From Nocardia grenadensis NBRC 108939 (GTDB lineage: Bacteria; Actinomycetota; Actinomycetes; Mycobacteriales; Mycobacteriaceae): a stretch of 64,000 bases of DNA. Shown in pieces: positions 51,773 through 61,418 of this stretch. Position numbers and translations under genes: made by a program. Each line of letters starts with the position of its first letter. The first letter of the stretch is position 1. The notes under the pieces were generated by a model that saw only the letters and a list, made by a program, of their open reading frames with translations, had not been told where the DNA came from and did not search any database. The DNA is taken from contig NZ_BDCJ01000020.1 of assembly GCF_001613445.1 (NCBI RefSeq), positions 62,001-126,000 on the forward strand, given 5' to 3'.

Positions 51773-52996
51773 ATGACCACCGGTCTCTCTCACGACTTCG
51801 ACTTCACCGATCCCGACCTCTTGGCGGCTCGGCTGCCCATCGAGGAATGGGCCGAACTGCGCCGGACCGCGCCCGTGTGGTGGGTCGATCAGCCGAACGG
51901 GGTCAGCGGGTTCGACGACGGCGGCTACTGGGTGGTCAGCAAACTCGACCACATCAAGGAGATCTCGAAGAACTCCGAGGTCTTCTCCACCCATGCCAAT
52001 ACTGCGGTGATCCGCTTCAACGGCGATATCGCCCGCGAGGAGATCGATATCCAGCGCGCGATGCTGGTCAACACCGACCCGCCCGAGCACGACAAACTGC
52101 GTCGCATCATCTCCCGCGGCTTCACGCCGCGTGCTGTGCAGAGCCTGCGTGACGCCCTGCACGAGCGGGCCGAGCGGATCGTGCACGAGGCCAAGCGGGC
52201 CGGTGGTGGCGATTTCGTCCAGCAGGTCGCGTGTGAGCTGCCGCTCCAGGCCATCGCCGAACTGCTCGGGGTGCCGCAGGAGGATCGCGGCAAGCTGTTC
52301 GAATGGTCGAACCAGATGATGGGCTACGACGACCCCGAATACGCCGACAGCTACAAAATGGCCAATGCGCAGGTGATGGGCTACGCCTGGAACCTGGCCG
52401 AAGAACGCCGCGGTTGTCCGGCCGACGACATCATCAGCCAGCTGCTCAGCGCCGATATCGACGGCGAGGCGCTGAGCTCGGAGGAATTCGCCTGGTTCGT
52501 CATCCTGCTGGCGGTGGCCGGTAACGAAACCACCCGCAATGCCACCACCCACGGGATGAAGGCTTTTGTTGACAATCCGGAACAGTGGGAGCTGTACCGG
52601 GCCGAGCGTCCGCGCACCGCGCCCGACGAGATCGTGCGCTGGGCCACCCCGGTCATCGCGTTCCAGCGGACCACCCTGCAGGACACGGAGATCGGTGGGC
52701 AGGCCATCGCCAAGGGGCAGCGGGTGGGTCTGTTCTACGCCTCGGCCAACTTCGACGAGGACCATTTCACCGAGCCGTTCGAATTCGATGTCACCCGCAA
52801 CCCGAACCCGCACGTCGGCTTCGGTGGCACCGGTACCCACTACTGCGTGGGCGCCAACCTGGCCCGCCTGCAACTGGACCTGATCTTCAACGCCATCGCC
52901 GATGTGATGCCGAACCTGCGTCAGGTCGCCGAACCCGTTCGGCTACGGTCGGGTTGGCTGAACGGAGTCAAGAACTGGCAGGTCGCATACGAATGA
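51773..52996 (+). CDS. Cytochrome P450, CYP125-like (steroid C26/27 hydroxylase type)
   Basis: 407 aa from ATG 51773 behind AAGGAGG. It resembles CYP125 in many blocks: FTDPDLLAARLPIEEWAELR, ISRGFTPRAVQSLRD, LLGVPQEDRGKLFEWSNQM, AGNETTRNATTHGM (I-helix), EIVRWATPVIAFQRT (K-helix) and heme loop FGGTGTHYCVGANLAR. CYP125 oxidises the cholesterol or cholestenone side chain. No other sterol genes are adjacent, so this is a paralogue under its own TetR control. Similarity was judged by eye, and the substrate may be another steroid or terpenoid. Confidence 0.87.
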   Translation: MTTGLSHDFDFTDPDLLAARLPIEEWAELRRTAPVWWVDQPNGVSGFDDGGYWVVSKLDHIKEISKNSEVFSTHANTAVIRFNGDIAREEIDIQRAMLVNTDPPEHDKLRRIISRGFTPRAVQSLRDALHERAERIVHEAKRAGGGDFVQQVACELPLQAIAELLGVPQEDRGKLFEWSNQMMGYDDPEYADSYKMANAQVMGYAWNLAEERRGCPADDIISQLLSADIDGEALSSEEFAWFVILLAVAGNETTRNATTHGMKAFVDNPEQWELYRAERPRTAPDEIVRWATPVIAFQRTTLQDTEIGGQAIAKGQRVGLFYASANFDEDHFTEPFEFDVTRNPNPHVGFGGTGTHYCVGANLARLQLDLIFNAIADVMPNLRQVAEPVRLRSGWLNGVKNWQVAYE

Positions 52997-53727
52997 CACC
53001 ACCCGCCCGGCGGGGCCGGATGCCCGCGGTCAGTGACGCGGACATCCGGCGCGTGGCTGTGGAGCTCCTGGTCGCCCAGGGAGCGGAGGCGCTGACCCTG
53101 CGTGCCATCGCGCGGGAACTCGGGATCACCGCCCCCGCCCTCTACCGCTATTACCCGTCTCGGGAAGAGCTGCTGGCCGCGTTGCGGCGCGATATCTGTA
53201 TCCGGCTGGCCGAGGACCTCGGTGGGCAGGTGGCCGAACTACCGGACGACGGGGTGATCCGGTTGTTCGCCATCTGCCGGGCGTTCCGACGCTGGGCGCT
53301 GGCCCACCGCAACGAATTCACCCTGGTATTCGCCTCACCGGCGGCCGGCGGTCCGGGTACGGTGCGGCGTTTCGACGAAGCGTTCGGGCTGGTGTTCTTG
53401 GAAGCCGCGGGTAAGTTGCTCGCGGCCTACGACCTGGCGACTCCGCCCACCGAATCGATTCCCGAAGCGCTGCGCACCGATCTGATCGCATTCCAGAACG
53501 AGCTGCTGGCGCTGCTCGCCGGATCGGAGCAGAAGTTCCCGGCCGAGAAATTCGACCTCGGGGTGGCGTATCTGATGATGACGGTCTGGGTCCGGCTCTA
53601 CGGCCACGTCACGCTGGAGGTGTTCGGCAACTACCCGATGCCGGTGAGCGACCCGGATGTGCTGTTCGACGCGGTACTCACCGACCTCGCCGCCGGTATG
53701 GGTCTCACCACAGGCGAGGCGGAGTAG
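52993..53727 (+). CDS. TetR-family regulator co-transcribed with the P450
   Basis: 244 aa. HTH at about 33-58 (LTLRAIARELGITAPALYRYYPSREELLAAL). The C-domain has FRRWALAHRNEFTLVFASP and WVRLYGHVTLEVFG, a pattern (WHG-like) shared by a subgroup of actinobacterial TetR proteins. It overlaps the P450 stop by ATGA, so it is translated together with it and probably autoregulates the operon. Confidence 0.87.
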   Translation: MTPPARRGRMPAVSDADIRRVAVELLVAQGAEALTLRAIARELGITAPALYRYYPSREELLAALRRDICIRLAEDLGGQVAELPDDGVIRLFAICRAFRRWALAHRNEFTLVFASPAAGGPGTVRRFDEAFGLVFLEAAGKLLAAYDLATPPTESIPEALRTDLIAFQNELLALLAGSEQKFPAEKFDLGVAYLMMTVWVRLYGHVTLEVFGNYPMPVSDPDVLFDAVLTDLAAGMGLTTGEAE

Positions 53728-53741
53728 ACCGGTTCGCCCGG

Positions 53742-54362
53742 TCAGGCCATTTCCGGAACCCGCAGATGGGCGAGGGCCAGTTCGAACTCCCGCACGTCGA
53801 GCGCTTCGACGCCGGTGTGCCGGGCCGCGTCGACGCGCAGCGACGCCGACTGCTCACGGCCGGCTCGCATCGCCGCGGCGCTGTCGTAACTGGTGCAGGA
53901 CACGGCACGGCCGGATTTCCGGTTGACCATCAGACTCGCACTGCAGAATCCCTCCAGGTTCTCCATGGCGGGCAGGGTGGCGGATTTGTAGATCTCGATG
54001 GCCGAATCGAGACGGCTCGGATCGGTTTTGACCCAGGTCGCACGCACGCAGGCGCCCTCGTCCGCGTGATGAGCCCGATGCAGGCCCGCGATCTCCCATT
54101 CCTCGACCTGTGCGCTACCGACGAATATCGCGAGTGCCCGATCGCGAATCGGACCGACCGGCTCCCGGCTGCGGTGCATCGCATCCACGGACTCCCACGC
54201 ACTGGTGGCGATACAGTGCCCGTTGTCCCGGTCGACCAGCAGCGACAGCCCGATACACCCGGGGATATCCCGTAGGCCGGGTAGAACGACATCGCGCATA
54301 TGCGTGATCCCGGCATCGATCGCGGAGGGTTGCGCTTGAATAGTGGTGGATCGCGCGAACAC
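53742..54362 (-). CDS. Dimeric alpha-beta barrel-like protein, two repeats
   Basis: 206 aa from GTG 54362, preceded by AGAGGGGG. Two related halves each have a strand-helix-strand pattern: FARSTTIQAQPSAIDAGITH with IPGCIGLSLLVDRDNGHCIA, and VRATWVKTDPSRLDSAIEIY with LEGFCSASLMVNRKSGRAVS. This resembles antibiotic-biosynthesis-monooxygenase (ABM) barrels. Cys residues at equivalent positions of the repeats are notable. No catalytic role can be assigned. It converges with the TetR gene. Confidence 0.68.
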   Translation of the reverse strand: MFARSTTIQAQPSAIDAGITHMRDVVLPGLRDIPGCIGLSLLVDRDNGHCIATSAWESVDAMHRSREPVGPIRDRALAIFVGSAQVEEWEIAGLHRAHHADEGACVRATWVKTDPSRLDSAIEIYKSATLPAMENLEGFCSASLMVNRKSGRAVSCTSYDSAAAMRAGREQSASLRVDAARHTGVEALDVREFELALAHLRVPEMA

Positions 54363-54608
54363 GAGCCACCCCCTCTCTGCTCGAGGCGGCGCCCCGGTGG
54401 CGCCACCGGTGTTCTCAACCCTGCGCTCCTCGCGTCGCGGTGGCAAGAGGCCGGTCCTCGCGACGGCCCCTCGTGGCGCGGGCGATCGGGCTCGCGCGGG
54501 TACCCCGCCCGGCTACACTGATCACCCGTATCACCTGTGCGGCGCTGCGCGTGTGCGCGCCGAACTGCTCGAATCGTGAGAAACCGAACGAGACGGGACA
54601 GGGAACCA

Positions 54609-55412
54609 ATGACCATCATTCGCACGCTGCGTACCGCTCTGCTGAGCCTGATCATCGCCCTCATCGCGACGGCCGCCGTCGCGATACCCGCCTGGGCCGC
54701 GCCGCGGCCCACCGTGGTCCTGGTGCACGGAGCGTTCGCCGACCCGACCAGCTGGAACGGAGTCGCCGGGCGACTGCGCGGACAGGGCTACGAGGTACTG
54801 ACCCCGGTGAACCCGCTGCGCGGCCCGGCCCACGATTCCGCCGCCGTCCAGCGCGCCCTGGATACCGTCGACGGGCCCATCGTATTGGTCGGGCACTCCT
54901 ACGGCGGGACCGTGATCAGCAATGTGCACGACCCCGATATCGTCTCCATGGTCTACGTCGCGGCCTTCGCGCCGACCCAGGGTGAATTCGCCCAGCAGGC
55001 ATTGGACCCGGTGCGGTTCCCGGGTAGCCGGTTGCTGCCCCCGGCACTGCAGGTGAAGGCCGTCGACGATCCGCAGGGCATCGCGGGACGCAATCTCGAC
55101 GGCTATGTGGCACCCGAATACTTCCACGACGTCTTCGCGCAGGACGTCGCCGACGCCACTGCCGCCGATATGCTCGCCCACCAGCAATCGATCGCTCTGG
55201 CCGCCAATCTGGAAGCATCCGGGGCGCCGTCCTGGTCGGGTATGCCCACCTGGTACCTGGTCTCCGCGCAGGACCGGGTCATCCCGCCGGCCTCGCAGCG
55301 TTTCATGGCCGGCCGGATGGGCGCGCAGACCAGCGAACTCGACGCGTCCCACGCCTCTCTGGTCTCGCAGCCGGACGCGGTCGCCGCGACGATCGTGACC
55401 GCGGCGAGCTGA
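54609..55412 (+). CDS. Secreted alpha/beta hydrolase
   Basis: 267 aa from ATG 54609. The signal peptide (LRTALLSLIIALIATAAVAI) is cleaved near AWAAP. Hydrolase core: VVLVHGAFADPTSW (oxyanion loop), GHSYGGTVI (nucleophile Ser), SAQDRVIPP (Asp) and ASHASLVSQPDA (His). It belongs to a group of exported esterase-like proteins common in actinobacteria. Substrate unknown. It is followed by a broken oxidoreductase gene on the other strand. Confidence 0.85.
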   Translation: MTIIRTLRTALLSLIIALIATAAVAIPAWAAPRPTVVLVHGAFADPTSWNGVAGRLRGQGYEVLTPVNPLRGPAHDSAAVQRALDTVDGPIVLVGHSYGGTVISNVHDPDIVSMVYVAAFAPTQGEFAQQALDPVRFPGSRLLPPALQVKAVDDPQGIAGRNLDGYVAPEYFHDVFAQDVADATAADMLAHQQSIALAANLEASGAPSWSGMPTWYLVSAQDRVIPPASQRFMAGRMGAQTSELDASHASLVSQPDAVAATIVTAAS

Positions 55413-55455
55413 TGTCGGCGCGGCGGCCGGGCGCGGCGGCCGCCCGGTCCGGTGC

Positions 55456-56325
55456 TCAGACCAGCTGGTCCACGACCGCCGGAGCCAGACCCAGTGCGGT
55501 GGTCATACCGATACCGGAGGTCACCGAAACCACGCGGATACCGGGCGCGGGCGCGGCCAATCGGTATGCGGCGAATCCGCGTAGATCCCGCGCCAGCGCC
55601 GTCGCACCGACAGCTCACCGGTCGCGAAGAGCCGGGCACCTTCGCGCAGCACCAGCCGGGCGATCTCCTCCTCGTCGAAGGGCGGATGGGGGCGGGCGTA
55701 GTGGTGGGTGTCGCCGAGAACCACCGAACCGTCCGGGCGCTGGGTGAACATCAGGTTCATCACGGCGTCCAGCGTTTCCGGCGCCCGGTCGGTGATCTCG
55801 CGCCGCACCGCGGCGGCGGAGGCGGTGGCGGCCAGACCGCCGTAGCGCAGCATGGAGTAGCCGGTGAGGACCGCCGGTGCGATGCGGATATCACCGGGCG
55901 GCGCGACCTCCAGCATCTGGAGCCGGCAGCGGCGCACCTCGTTCTCTTCGATGATCACCGGGAAGAGCCGGTCGATATCGTGGCCGGTTCGCGTGCACGA
56001 TCGCGGTCGCGGTCAGATCACCGCGCGCGGCGTGCACGACACCTTCGTATACGGCGCCCACCTGGGTGTTCCAGACGAACTCGACGCCGCGTGCGGCCAG
56101 CCGGTCGGCCAGCGCCGGAATCGCGGCGCGCGGGTCGACCCGCAGGTCGAGCGGTAGATGGGCGCCGCCCACGATATCGCTGCCGGGGCCGCCGGCGGGT
56201 GGGAAGAGCCGGGCCGTTCCGGCGCGGTCGAGCAGTCGTACCTGCTCGGTACCGCGCTCGGCCGCGAATTCCTCCAGGACGCCGAGTTCGGCGGCGGTCC
56301 GGGCCACCACCACGGTGCCGGCCCG
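55456..56325 (-). pseudogene. Broken TIGR03364-like FAD-dependent oxidoreductase
   Basis: Three frames must be joined to read a DAAO-type oxidoreductase of the TIGR03364 kind. From the N-terminal side: CRAGTVVVARTAAELGVLEEF to LTATAIVHAN; then after a shift near 55985, GHDIDRLFPVIIEENEVRRC to RRRWRGIYADSPHT; then after a shift near 55565, LAAPAPGIRVVSVTSGIG to VVDQLV-stop at 55456. The nucleotide-binding N-terminus (GxGxxG) is missing because the gene ends at a junction with a regulator remnant. It is non-functional as read. Confidence 0.78.
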
Positions 56326-56561
56326 GCACACCATCGACGCGGTCGGCGCCGACGAGACCGACGCGGCCCTGTTTGGGAGTCGCCCCGGGGACCCCGCTGC
56401 TGCGGGCACGGCGGCATACCTCGTCCGCGGCCGGGGTCCCGCTCGAATACGGCGAGGACCGCTATCGGCCCGACCGGGTGACCTTCACCATCGACAACGC
56501 CCGGCCGGCCGCGGCGGGCGCCGGACAGGACCTCCGGGTGCGCAAACACGTCGAAGAGTGA
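56326..56561 (+). pseudogene. Remnant of a GntR/HutC-type regulator (UTRA domain end)
   Basis: The rightward sequence reads HTIDAVGADETDAAL and, after a frame change near 56372, LGVAPGTPLLRARRHTSSAA, then GVPLEYGEDRYRPDRVTFTI, ending with TGA at 56561. This is the end of a UTRA ligand domain (LGV..GTPLL, G.P.EYGED.YR.DR). The DNA-binding half is missing. With the adjacent oxidoreductase fragment it looks like a divergent gene pair whose facing 5' halves and shared promoter were deleted. Confidence 0.72.
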
Positions 56562-56692
56562 GATCCCCGCGCGGAATTACGTTCCGGCGCGGTGGAATAT
56601 CGGTGCGGGGCACGATGCGGCGTACCGATTGTGCGGCCCGCCCCGACATTCCAGACTCTCCCTGGTCGCATCGAAAAACTCAGGGAGACAGC

Positions 56693-57892
56693 ATGTCCGA
56701 GCAAGTCATCCAACTTCCGACACCCGGCGAGCCGATGTACGAAACGCTGGAGCGGATAATTCGCGCGGGTGAGGTCGTGCCCATCGAACTGCTCGGCGGA
56801 GTCGGCGCCTACATCGCGGTCAGTCACCGTGCCGCCGGTGAGGTGCTCGACGACAAGGTCTTCGCCAAGCACCCGTCCAAGTGTCCCGCGCTGCACGACG
56901 GCCGGATCCCCGCCGATTGGCCGCTGCGCGCCCTGACCGACGCCGAACACATGCTGAATCAGGACGGTGCCGCGCACCGGCGGTTGCGCCAGACGATCAA
57001 CAAGGCGTTCACCCCGGCTCGGATCGCGGCGCTGGAACCACGGATCCAGCAGATCGCCGACGACCTCATCAGCGCCTTCCCCGATACCGAAGAGGTCGAT
57101 CTGGTCGCGAACTACACGGTCCCCTTGCCGGTCCGGGTGATCTGCGATCTGTTCGGGGTACCGCTGGAGGCGCAGCCGCAGCTCAAGGACTGGACCTTGA
57201 CGATCGTCTCGGCGCACAGCACCGGCGAACAGACCCAGGCGGCCATGGCGGCGATGAGCGGCTATTTCGTCGAACTGCTCGCCCACAAACGGGCCGAACC
57301 GGGGGAGGATCTGACCTCGGCGCTGTTGCAGGCCAACGCGGCGAACGAGCTTTCCGAGGAGGAGCTGATCGGTGTGCTGTGGCTGGTCATCGTGGCCGGG
57401 CACGAGACCACCGTTCATCTGCTGGGTAATGCGGTGATCGCCCTGTACGACCATCCCGCACAGCTCGCGCGGGCGCAGGCCGAGAATCGCTGGGCCGATG
57501 TGGTCGAAGAAGCGCTGCGCTATCGCTCCTCGGTCGTCGGTGCGATCATGCGCTACCCACTCGACGATGTGACGGTCGCCGGTGTCGATATTCCCGCGGG
57601 TACGCCGACGCTGTGGTGGGGCGGCGCCGACCGGGATCCGCTGCTCGTCCCGAACGCGGAGGTATTCGATATCGACCACGAGCACCGCGACCAGCTCGTG
57701 TTCGGCCGCGGACCGCATTTCTGCCTGGGCGCACCGCTGGCCCGGTTGGAGAGCCGGATCGCGCTGCAGACGCTGTTCACCCGCTTCCCGAAGCTGGCCC
57801 TGGCCGTGCCCAGCGCCGAGGTCGAGTACGCGGTGCAGATCAGCACGGTGGGTCCGGAGAAACTTCCGGTGCGACTGAACCCCGGCTCCTAG
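56693..57892 (+). CDS. Cytochrome P450 (CYP107-like group)
   Basis: 399 aa from ATG 56693 behind AGGGAGAC. P450 landmarks: LNQDGAAHRRLRQTINKAFTP (C-helix), VIVAGHETTVHLLGNAV (I-helix with the oxygen-activating Thr), EEALRYRSSV (ExxR) and heme loop FGRGPHFCLGAPLAR. Soluble actinobacterial P450s of this type modify secondary metabolites or xenobiotics. No ferredoxin gene is adjacent. Its stop overlaps the stop of the convergent AraC gene by 3 bases. Confidence 0.87.
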   Translation: MSEQVIQLPTPGEPMYETLERIIRAGEVVPIELLGGVGAYIAVSHRAAGEVLDDKVFAKHPSKCPALHDGRIPADWPLRALTDAEHMLNQDGAAHRRLRQTINKAFTPARIAALEPRIQQIADDLISAFPDTEEVDLVANYTVPLPVRVICDLFGVPLEAQPQLKDWTLTIVSAHSTGEQTQAAMAAMSGYFVELLAHKRAEPGEDLTSALLQANAANELSEEELIGVLWLVIVAGHETTVHLLGNAVIALYDHPAQLARAQAENRWADVVEEALRYRSSVVGAIMRYPLDDVTVAGVDIPAGTPTLWWGGADRDPLLVPNAEVFDIDHEHRDQLVFGRGPHFCLGAPLARLESRIALQTLFTRFPKLALAVPSAEVEYAVQISTVGPEKLPVRLNPGS

Positions 57893-58920
57893 GCCGGGTT
57901 CGGACCGGTCGGTTCACTGTGCCGGTCGGTGGAGTCGGCACGTCTGCGGCGCCGGAACTCCCGTGGCGTCACGCCGAACCGCTCCTTGAACGCCGCCGAG
58001 AACCAGGCCGGGGTGAAACCGCAGCGGGCCGCCAGTTCCGCGATGGTCAGGGTGGCGCGCGGGTCGGCCAGGAGTTCGCGTGCCACCCGCAGAGCCTCGT
58101 CGCGGCGCAGGTCTCGGAAGGTCGTCCCGGTTTCGTGCAGCACCACCCGCAGCTGCCGGGGCGACCAGCCGAGCGCGTGCGCCACCGCGGGCAGGCGCAC
58201 ATCGGCGCGGCCGATGTGCTCGCGCAGATACCGCCGGATGCTCTCGGCGACCTCCGCGTGATGGGTCTCCTGCGGGTCGGTCTCGCCGACGGCCATCATG
58301 CACAGCAGTTCGGTGATCCGGTCGCACACGGCGTTGAATTCGCGTTCGCTCAGCCGGGACTGTTCGGCGTGGACGCCGCGGATCATATCGCCGGCGACCC
58401 GGCCCAGACCCCGGGTCATATCGAGGACGACGTTCATATGTCCGCGCGGCCGGACCCGGGCCTCGAACTCGGTCCGCGGCACCTGGAACCCGTAGGCCGC
58501 CGAATCGGGAATATGCAGCCGGCACGGTATCTCCAGTCCGGCCACGACCGCGTGACCGCGCGGGACCCGGGTCACCTCGTCGCGGAAACGGATCGCGAAA
58601 TCACCGCGATCGGGGACGACGACCCAGAAGAAGTCGTCGCCGGGGACGGTGCGGATATGCCGGTGGGTCCGTTGGCACAGGCGATTTCCGTGCTGCTCCC
58701 AGCGCAGCAGGGTGTAGGCGACCGACTCCTGGGTGGTGAGCCCGGCGTGCCAGTCCTCCGGAGCGCCGAATTCGTGTGCCATGGGCACGAAGCCGTCGGC
58801 GAGCTCGGAAAAGAATTCGGGTCCGCAGGCGGCCGCCTGATGCCAGCGCATGGTCACCATCCCCTCGATCGGACTCGGCTGCCCCGTACCACCGGCCGAT
58901 ACGATCGGCGTCCTCACCAT
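57889..58920 (-). CDS. AraC-family regulator
   Basis: 343 aa. The N-terminal ligand-binding-like domain (AraC_binding_2 type: FFWVVVPDRGDFAIRF, RVPRGHAVVAG) is followed by two C-terminal HTHs: VRLPAVAHALGWSPRQLRVV and LTIAELAARCGFTPAWFSAAFKERFGVTPREFRRRR. It is convergent with the P450 gene, and its start faces the methyltransferase gene 225 bases away. It may regulate one of these neighbours; no operator was identified. Confidence 0.85.
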   Translation of the reverse strand: MVRTPIVSAGGTGQPSPIEGMVTMRWHQAAACGPEFFSELADGFVPMAHEFGAPEDWHAGLTTQESVAYTLLRWEQHGNRLCQRTHRHIRTVPGDDFFWVVVPDRGDFAIRFRDEVTRVPRGHAVVAGLEIPCRLHIPDSAAYGFQVPRTEFEARVRPRGHMNVVLDMTRGLGRVAGDMIRGVHAEQSRLSEREFNAVCDRITELLCMMAVGETDPQETHHAEVAESIRRYLREHIGRADVRLPAVAHALGWSPRQLRVVLHETGTTFRDLRRDEALRVARELLADPRATLTIAELAARCGFTPAWFSAAFKERFGVTPREFRRRRRADSTDRHSEPTGPNPA

Positions 58921-59145
58921 ACTGGGCGGGGCCCGGCCCGGTGCGCTCCGGACACGAATTATGCTCGCGGTCAGTAAGTTTCACCAGAGAGTCGGAGCCC
59001 GCCCGGCGACAGCGCGCATCCGGGAGCATCGCACGGGATCGCGGTGACGCTGATCCCGGTCGTCGGACCGATCGGCCTGGTGCCTGCAGCGCCGGGCGCG
59101 GGAGGCTTTCCTCGACGGTCTGGCGGCGGGTGGCAGACTGCGGAT

Positions 59146-59808
59146 ATGAGCACACCGGATTGGGCTGATGTGGACCGGTACGTGGTGGATCACCTGGCGC
59201 GCGACGGCGAGACGAGCGCGACGCTGCGGGCCAACGCGGACGCGGGGCTGCCCGCCATCGACGTCTCCGAGGCCCAGGGCAAATTCCTCTACCTGCTGGC
59301 CCGGTCCATCGGGGCCGGACGGGTGCTGGAAATCGGCACGCTGGGCGGTTTCAGCACATTGTGGCTGGCCCGCGGGGTCGGGGCCGAGGGCCGGGTGACG
59401 ACGCTGGAGTTCGCGGAAAGCCACGCCGCGGTCGCCCGGGCGAATCTGGACCGCGCCGGTGTCGGCGACCGTGTCGATATCCGGGTGGGTGCGGCCCTGG
59501 ACAGTCTGCCCGTGCTGGCCGAGGAGCAGCCCGATCCGTTCGACCTGGTGTTCATCGACGCGGACAAGGTGAACAATTCGAATTACGTGCAGTGGGCACT
59601 GCGGCTGACCAGGCCGGGCGCGGTGGTCGTGGTCGACAATGTGGTGCGCGGTGGGCGGCTGGCCGACGCGAACGATACCGACCCCGCGGTGCGGGCGAGC
59701 CGGGACCTGGTGCAATTGCTGGCCGACGAACCACGCCTGGACGCCACCGTATTGCAGACGGTGGGCGCGAAGGGCTGGGACGGGTTCGCCTTCGCGGTCG
59801 TGAACTGA
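59146..59808 (+). CDS. SAM-dependent O-methyltransferase (catechol/caffeoyl-CoA type)
   Basis: 220 aa from ATG 59146; no ribosome site, probably leaderless. The Methyltransf_3 fold is shown by EAQGKFLYLLARSIGAGRVL, EIGTLGGFSTLWLA (SAM-binding), TTLEFAESHAAVARANL, FDLVFIDADKVNNSNYVQWA (metal-binding Asp residues) and VVVVDNVVRGGRL. These metal-dependent enzymes methylate catechol-like hydroxyls of small molecules. It stands alone between the AraC gene and a DUF2252 pseudogene. Confidence 0.85.
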   Translation: MSTPDWADVDRYVVDHLARDGETSATLRANADAGLPAIDVSEAQGKFLYLLARSIGAGRVLEIGTLGGFSTLWLARGVGAEGRVTTLEFAESHAAVARANLDRAGVGDRVDIRVGAALDSLPVLAEEQPDPFDLVFIDADKVNNSNYVQWALRLTRPGAVVVVDNVVRGGRLADANDTDPAVRASRDLVQLLADEPRLDATVLQTVGAKGWDGFAFAVVN

Positions 59809-59929
59809 GGGCGAACCCACGCGGATTCACCGGCCGCTGTCCGCACCCGGCCAGGAAGCGATCTTCCCCGGGAGGGCCGTTCGGGGTCGGCGGCGGCCCG
59901 GGCCGCGTCCGGGAAGCGAGGTCGGGCTA

Positions 59930-61142
59930 TCACGCGTCCGGGTTCGGGGACGCGGCGATCCGGCCGTCCTCGATCGCGCGTAGCAGCGCGGCGTGGTCGA
60001 GGGCGTTCCGGTCGGCGTAGTCCTCGGCGAAATCGTCGTCGGTGCCCAGATATCCGGCGATTCCGAAACGGTCACCGCCACGGGCGTGGGCCTGGGCCAG
60101 TACCCGCGCGCACAGACGCCCGTAGAGGGCCATGAGGTCGGGGGACATGGTCTCGATCACCGCCGAGCCCTTGCCGTCGCGGAGCTGGCGGATATAGAAA
60201 TCGCGAGTCACGCCGTCGGGGTCCGGGCCGGGGCGCTGCTGCCACCCGAGGAAGATATCGCTGGCCGCCGGCATCAGGCGCTGCCCGCTCACCACCCGTT
60301 CCCCCTGGTTCGTGTGCTCGGGGCCGGCCAGATAGCGCGCGAGGACCGCGGGCTGTGCTTCCTTGGCCTGTAGGAACAGTGGTTCGTCGCCGGGTCCGCG
60401 CAGCAGCACGATCCAGGTGCGGGTGCCCACACTGCCCACCCCGACCACCTTGCGCGCCGCGTGCACGTACTCGAACCGGTCCAGCAGGAAACGGCGGTCG
60501 GGTTGCAGGGTGCCGCGGTAATCGGCCAGACGTCGCAGCAGACCCCGGTGCACTGTCTCGGCGTCGGCGCCGGAGTAGAGCTCCTCCACCGGGACGATCA
60601 GCGGCGGCATGCTCACGATGCGCGGTTGCCCGTCGCACGGCGTGGTCAGCTTGGACAGCGCCTGAAAACTGTCGCGACCCCAGGCTTTGTCGATGGTCTT
60701 GCGGACGCGTTTGCGCATCGTCGAATCGAGGACCTCACGCAACTCGGCCATATCCGTCGCGGCGTCGATATGCGAGTACCAGACGGCCAGCTCACCGCGT
60801 CCGGCCTGATAGCTCATGGTCTCGCGGCACTCGGCCACGCAGGCGCGGATGATCCGGCGCCGCTGTTTCTCTTGAAGCCGTTGTCGCGCCCGGCGACCGC
60901 GAGGCTCGTGGCCAGCCTCCTTCTTCGGAGACCGCCATCCGGCCGTAGCGGACCGGGACGAGTTCGGGCACCCGCGTCGGAGTCTGCGACTCCAGCAGGG
61001 CCAGCGGGTCACGTTCGGGAGCGGCCGCCGCCGCGGCGATCGCGGCGAACGGGACACGGTCACGCTGCCGGGCGCCGTATTCGATCCGCTCCGCACGGGA
61101 GGCGATAGCGGGCCGGCACCGATCGGCGTGGGGTTCGCCCAT
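59930..61142 (-). pseudogene. DUF2252 gene with internal deletion and frameshift
   Basis: The N-terminus from ATG 61142 matches DUF2252 (DRVPFAAIAAAAAAPERDPL, then LVPVRYGRMAVS) but then jumps near 60920 to LATSLAVAGRDNGFK, which lies about 130 residues further along in intact members; the conserved middle is missing. A frame change near 60875 is then needed to reach EKQRRRIIRACVAECRETMS and the long intact C-terminal part (SVGTRTWIVLLRGPGDEPLF, RDFYIRQLRDGKGS, HARGGDRFGIAGYLG). The family is kinase-like and poorly understood. This copy is almost certainly dead. Confidence 0.72.
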
Positions 61143-61211
61143 GAGCGCACTCTAGGACGGGCGTGTCCGGCCCGTCGTCACCCGATCCGGGTGAGGGAGC
61201 CGGCGGGTGCG

Positions 61212-61400
61212 GCATCGTCACACGACGTCGAACGATTCCTCGCGCTGCTCACCGGACTGCTGATGAACCGGTCCGCCCACGGCACCCGTAAAGTCCCGCC
61301 CGCCGAACTCCGGGCGATCGCCACCACCGCGGTGCGGATGTTCCTGGCGGCCTACGGAACCGGCGCCGACCGACCGGAGAGTGCGCTGCGGCCACGGTGA
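61212..61400 (+). pseudogene. C-terminal fragment of a TetR-like regulator
   Basis: The frame reads ASSHDVERFLALLTGLLMNR and PPAELRAIATTAVRMFLAAYG to a stop at 61400, a pattern seen at the end of TetR ligand domains. There is no HTH or plausible start upstream, since the DUF2252 remnant begins there. Probably a leftover of a deleted regulator. Confidence 0.5.
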
Positions 61401-61418
61401 GTCCGGGTGGGCGCACGG

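Noticed and set aside
55452..56561. A single 369-codon rightward frame across the broken oxidoreductase
   Set aside because: Only its last 60 codons match a real domain (UTRA); the rest is antisense to the oxidoreductase remnant.
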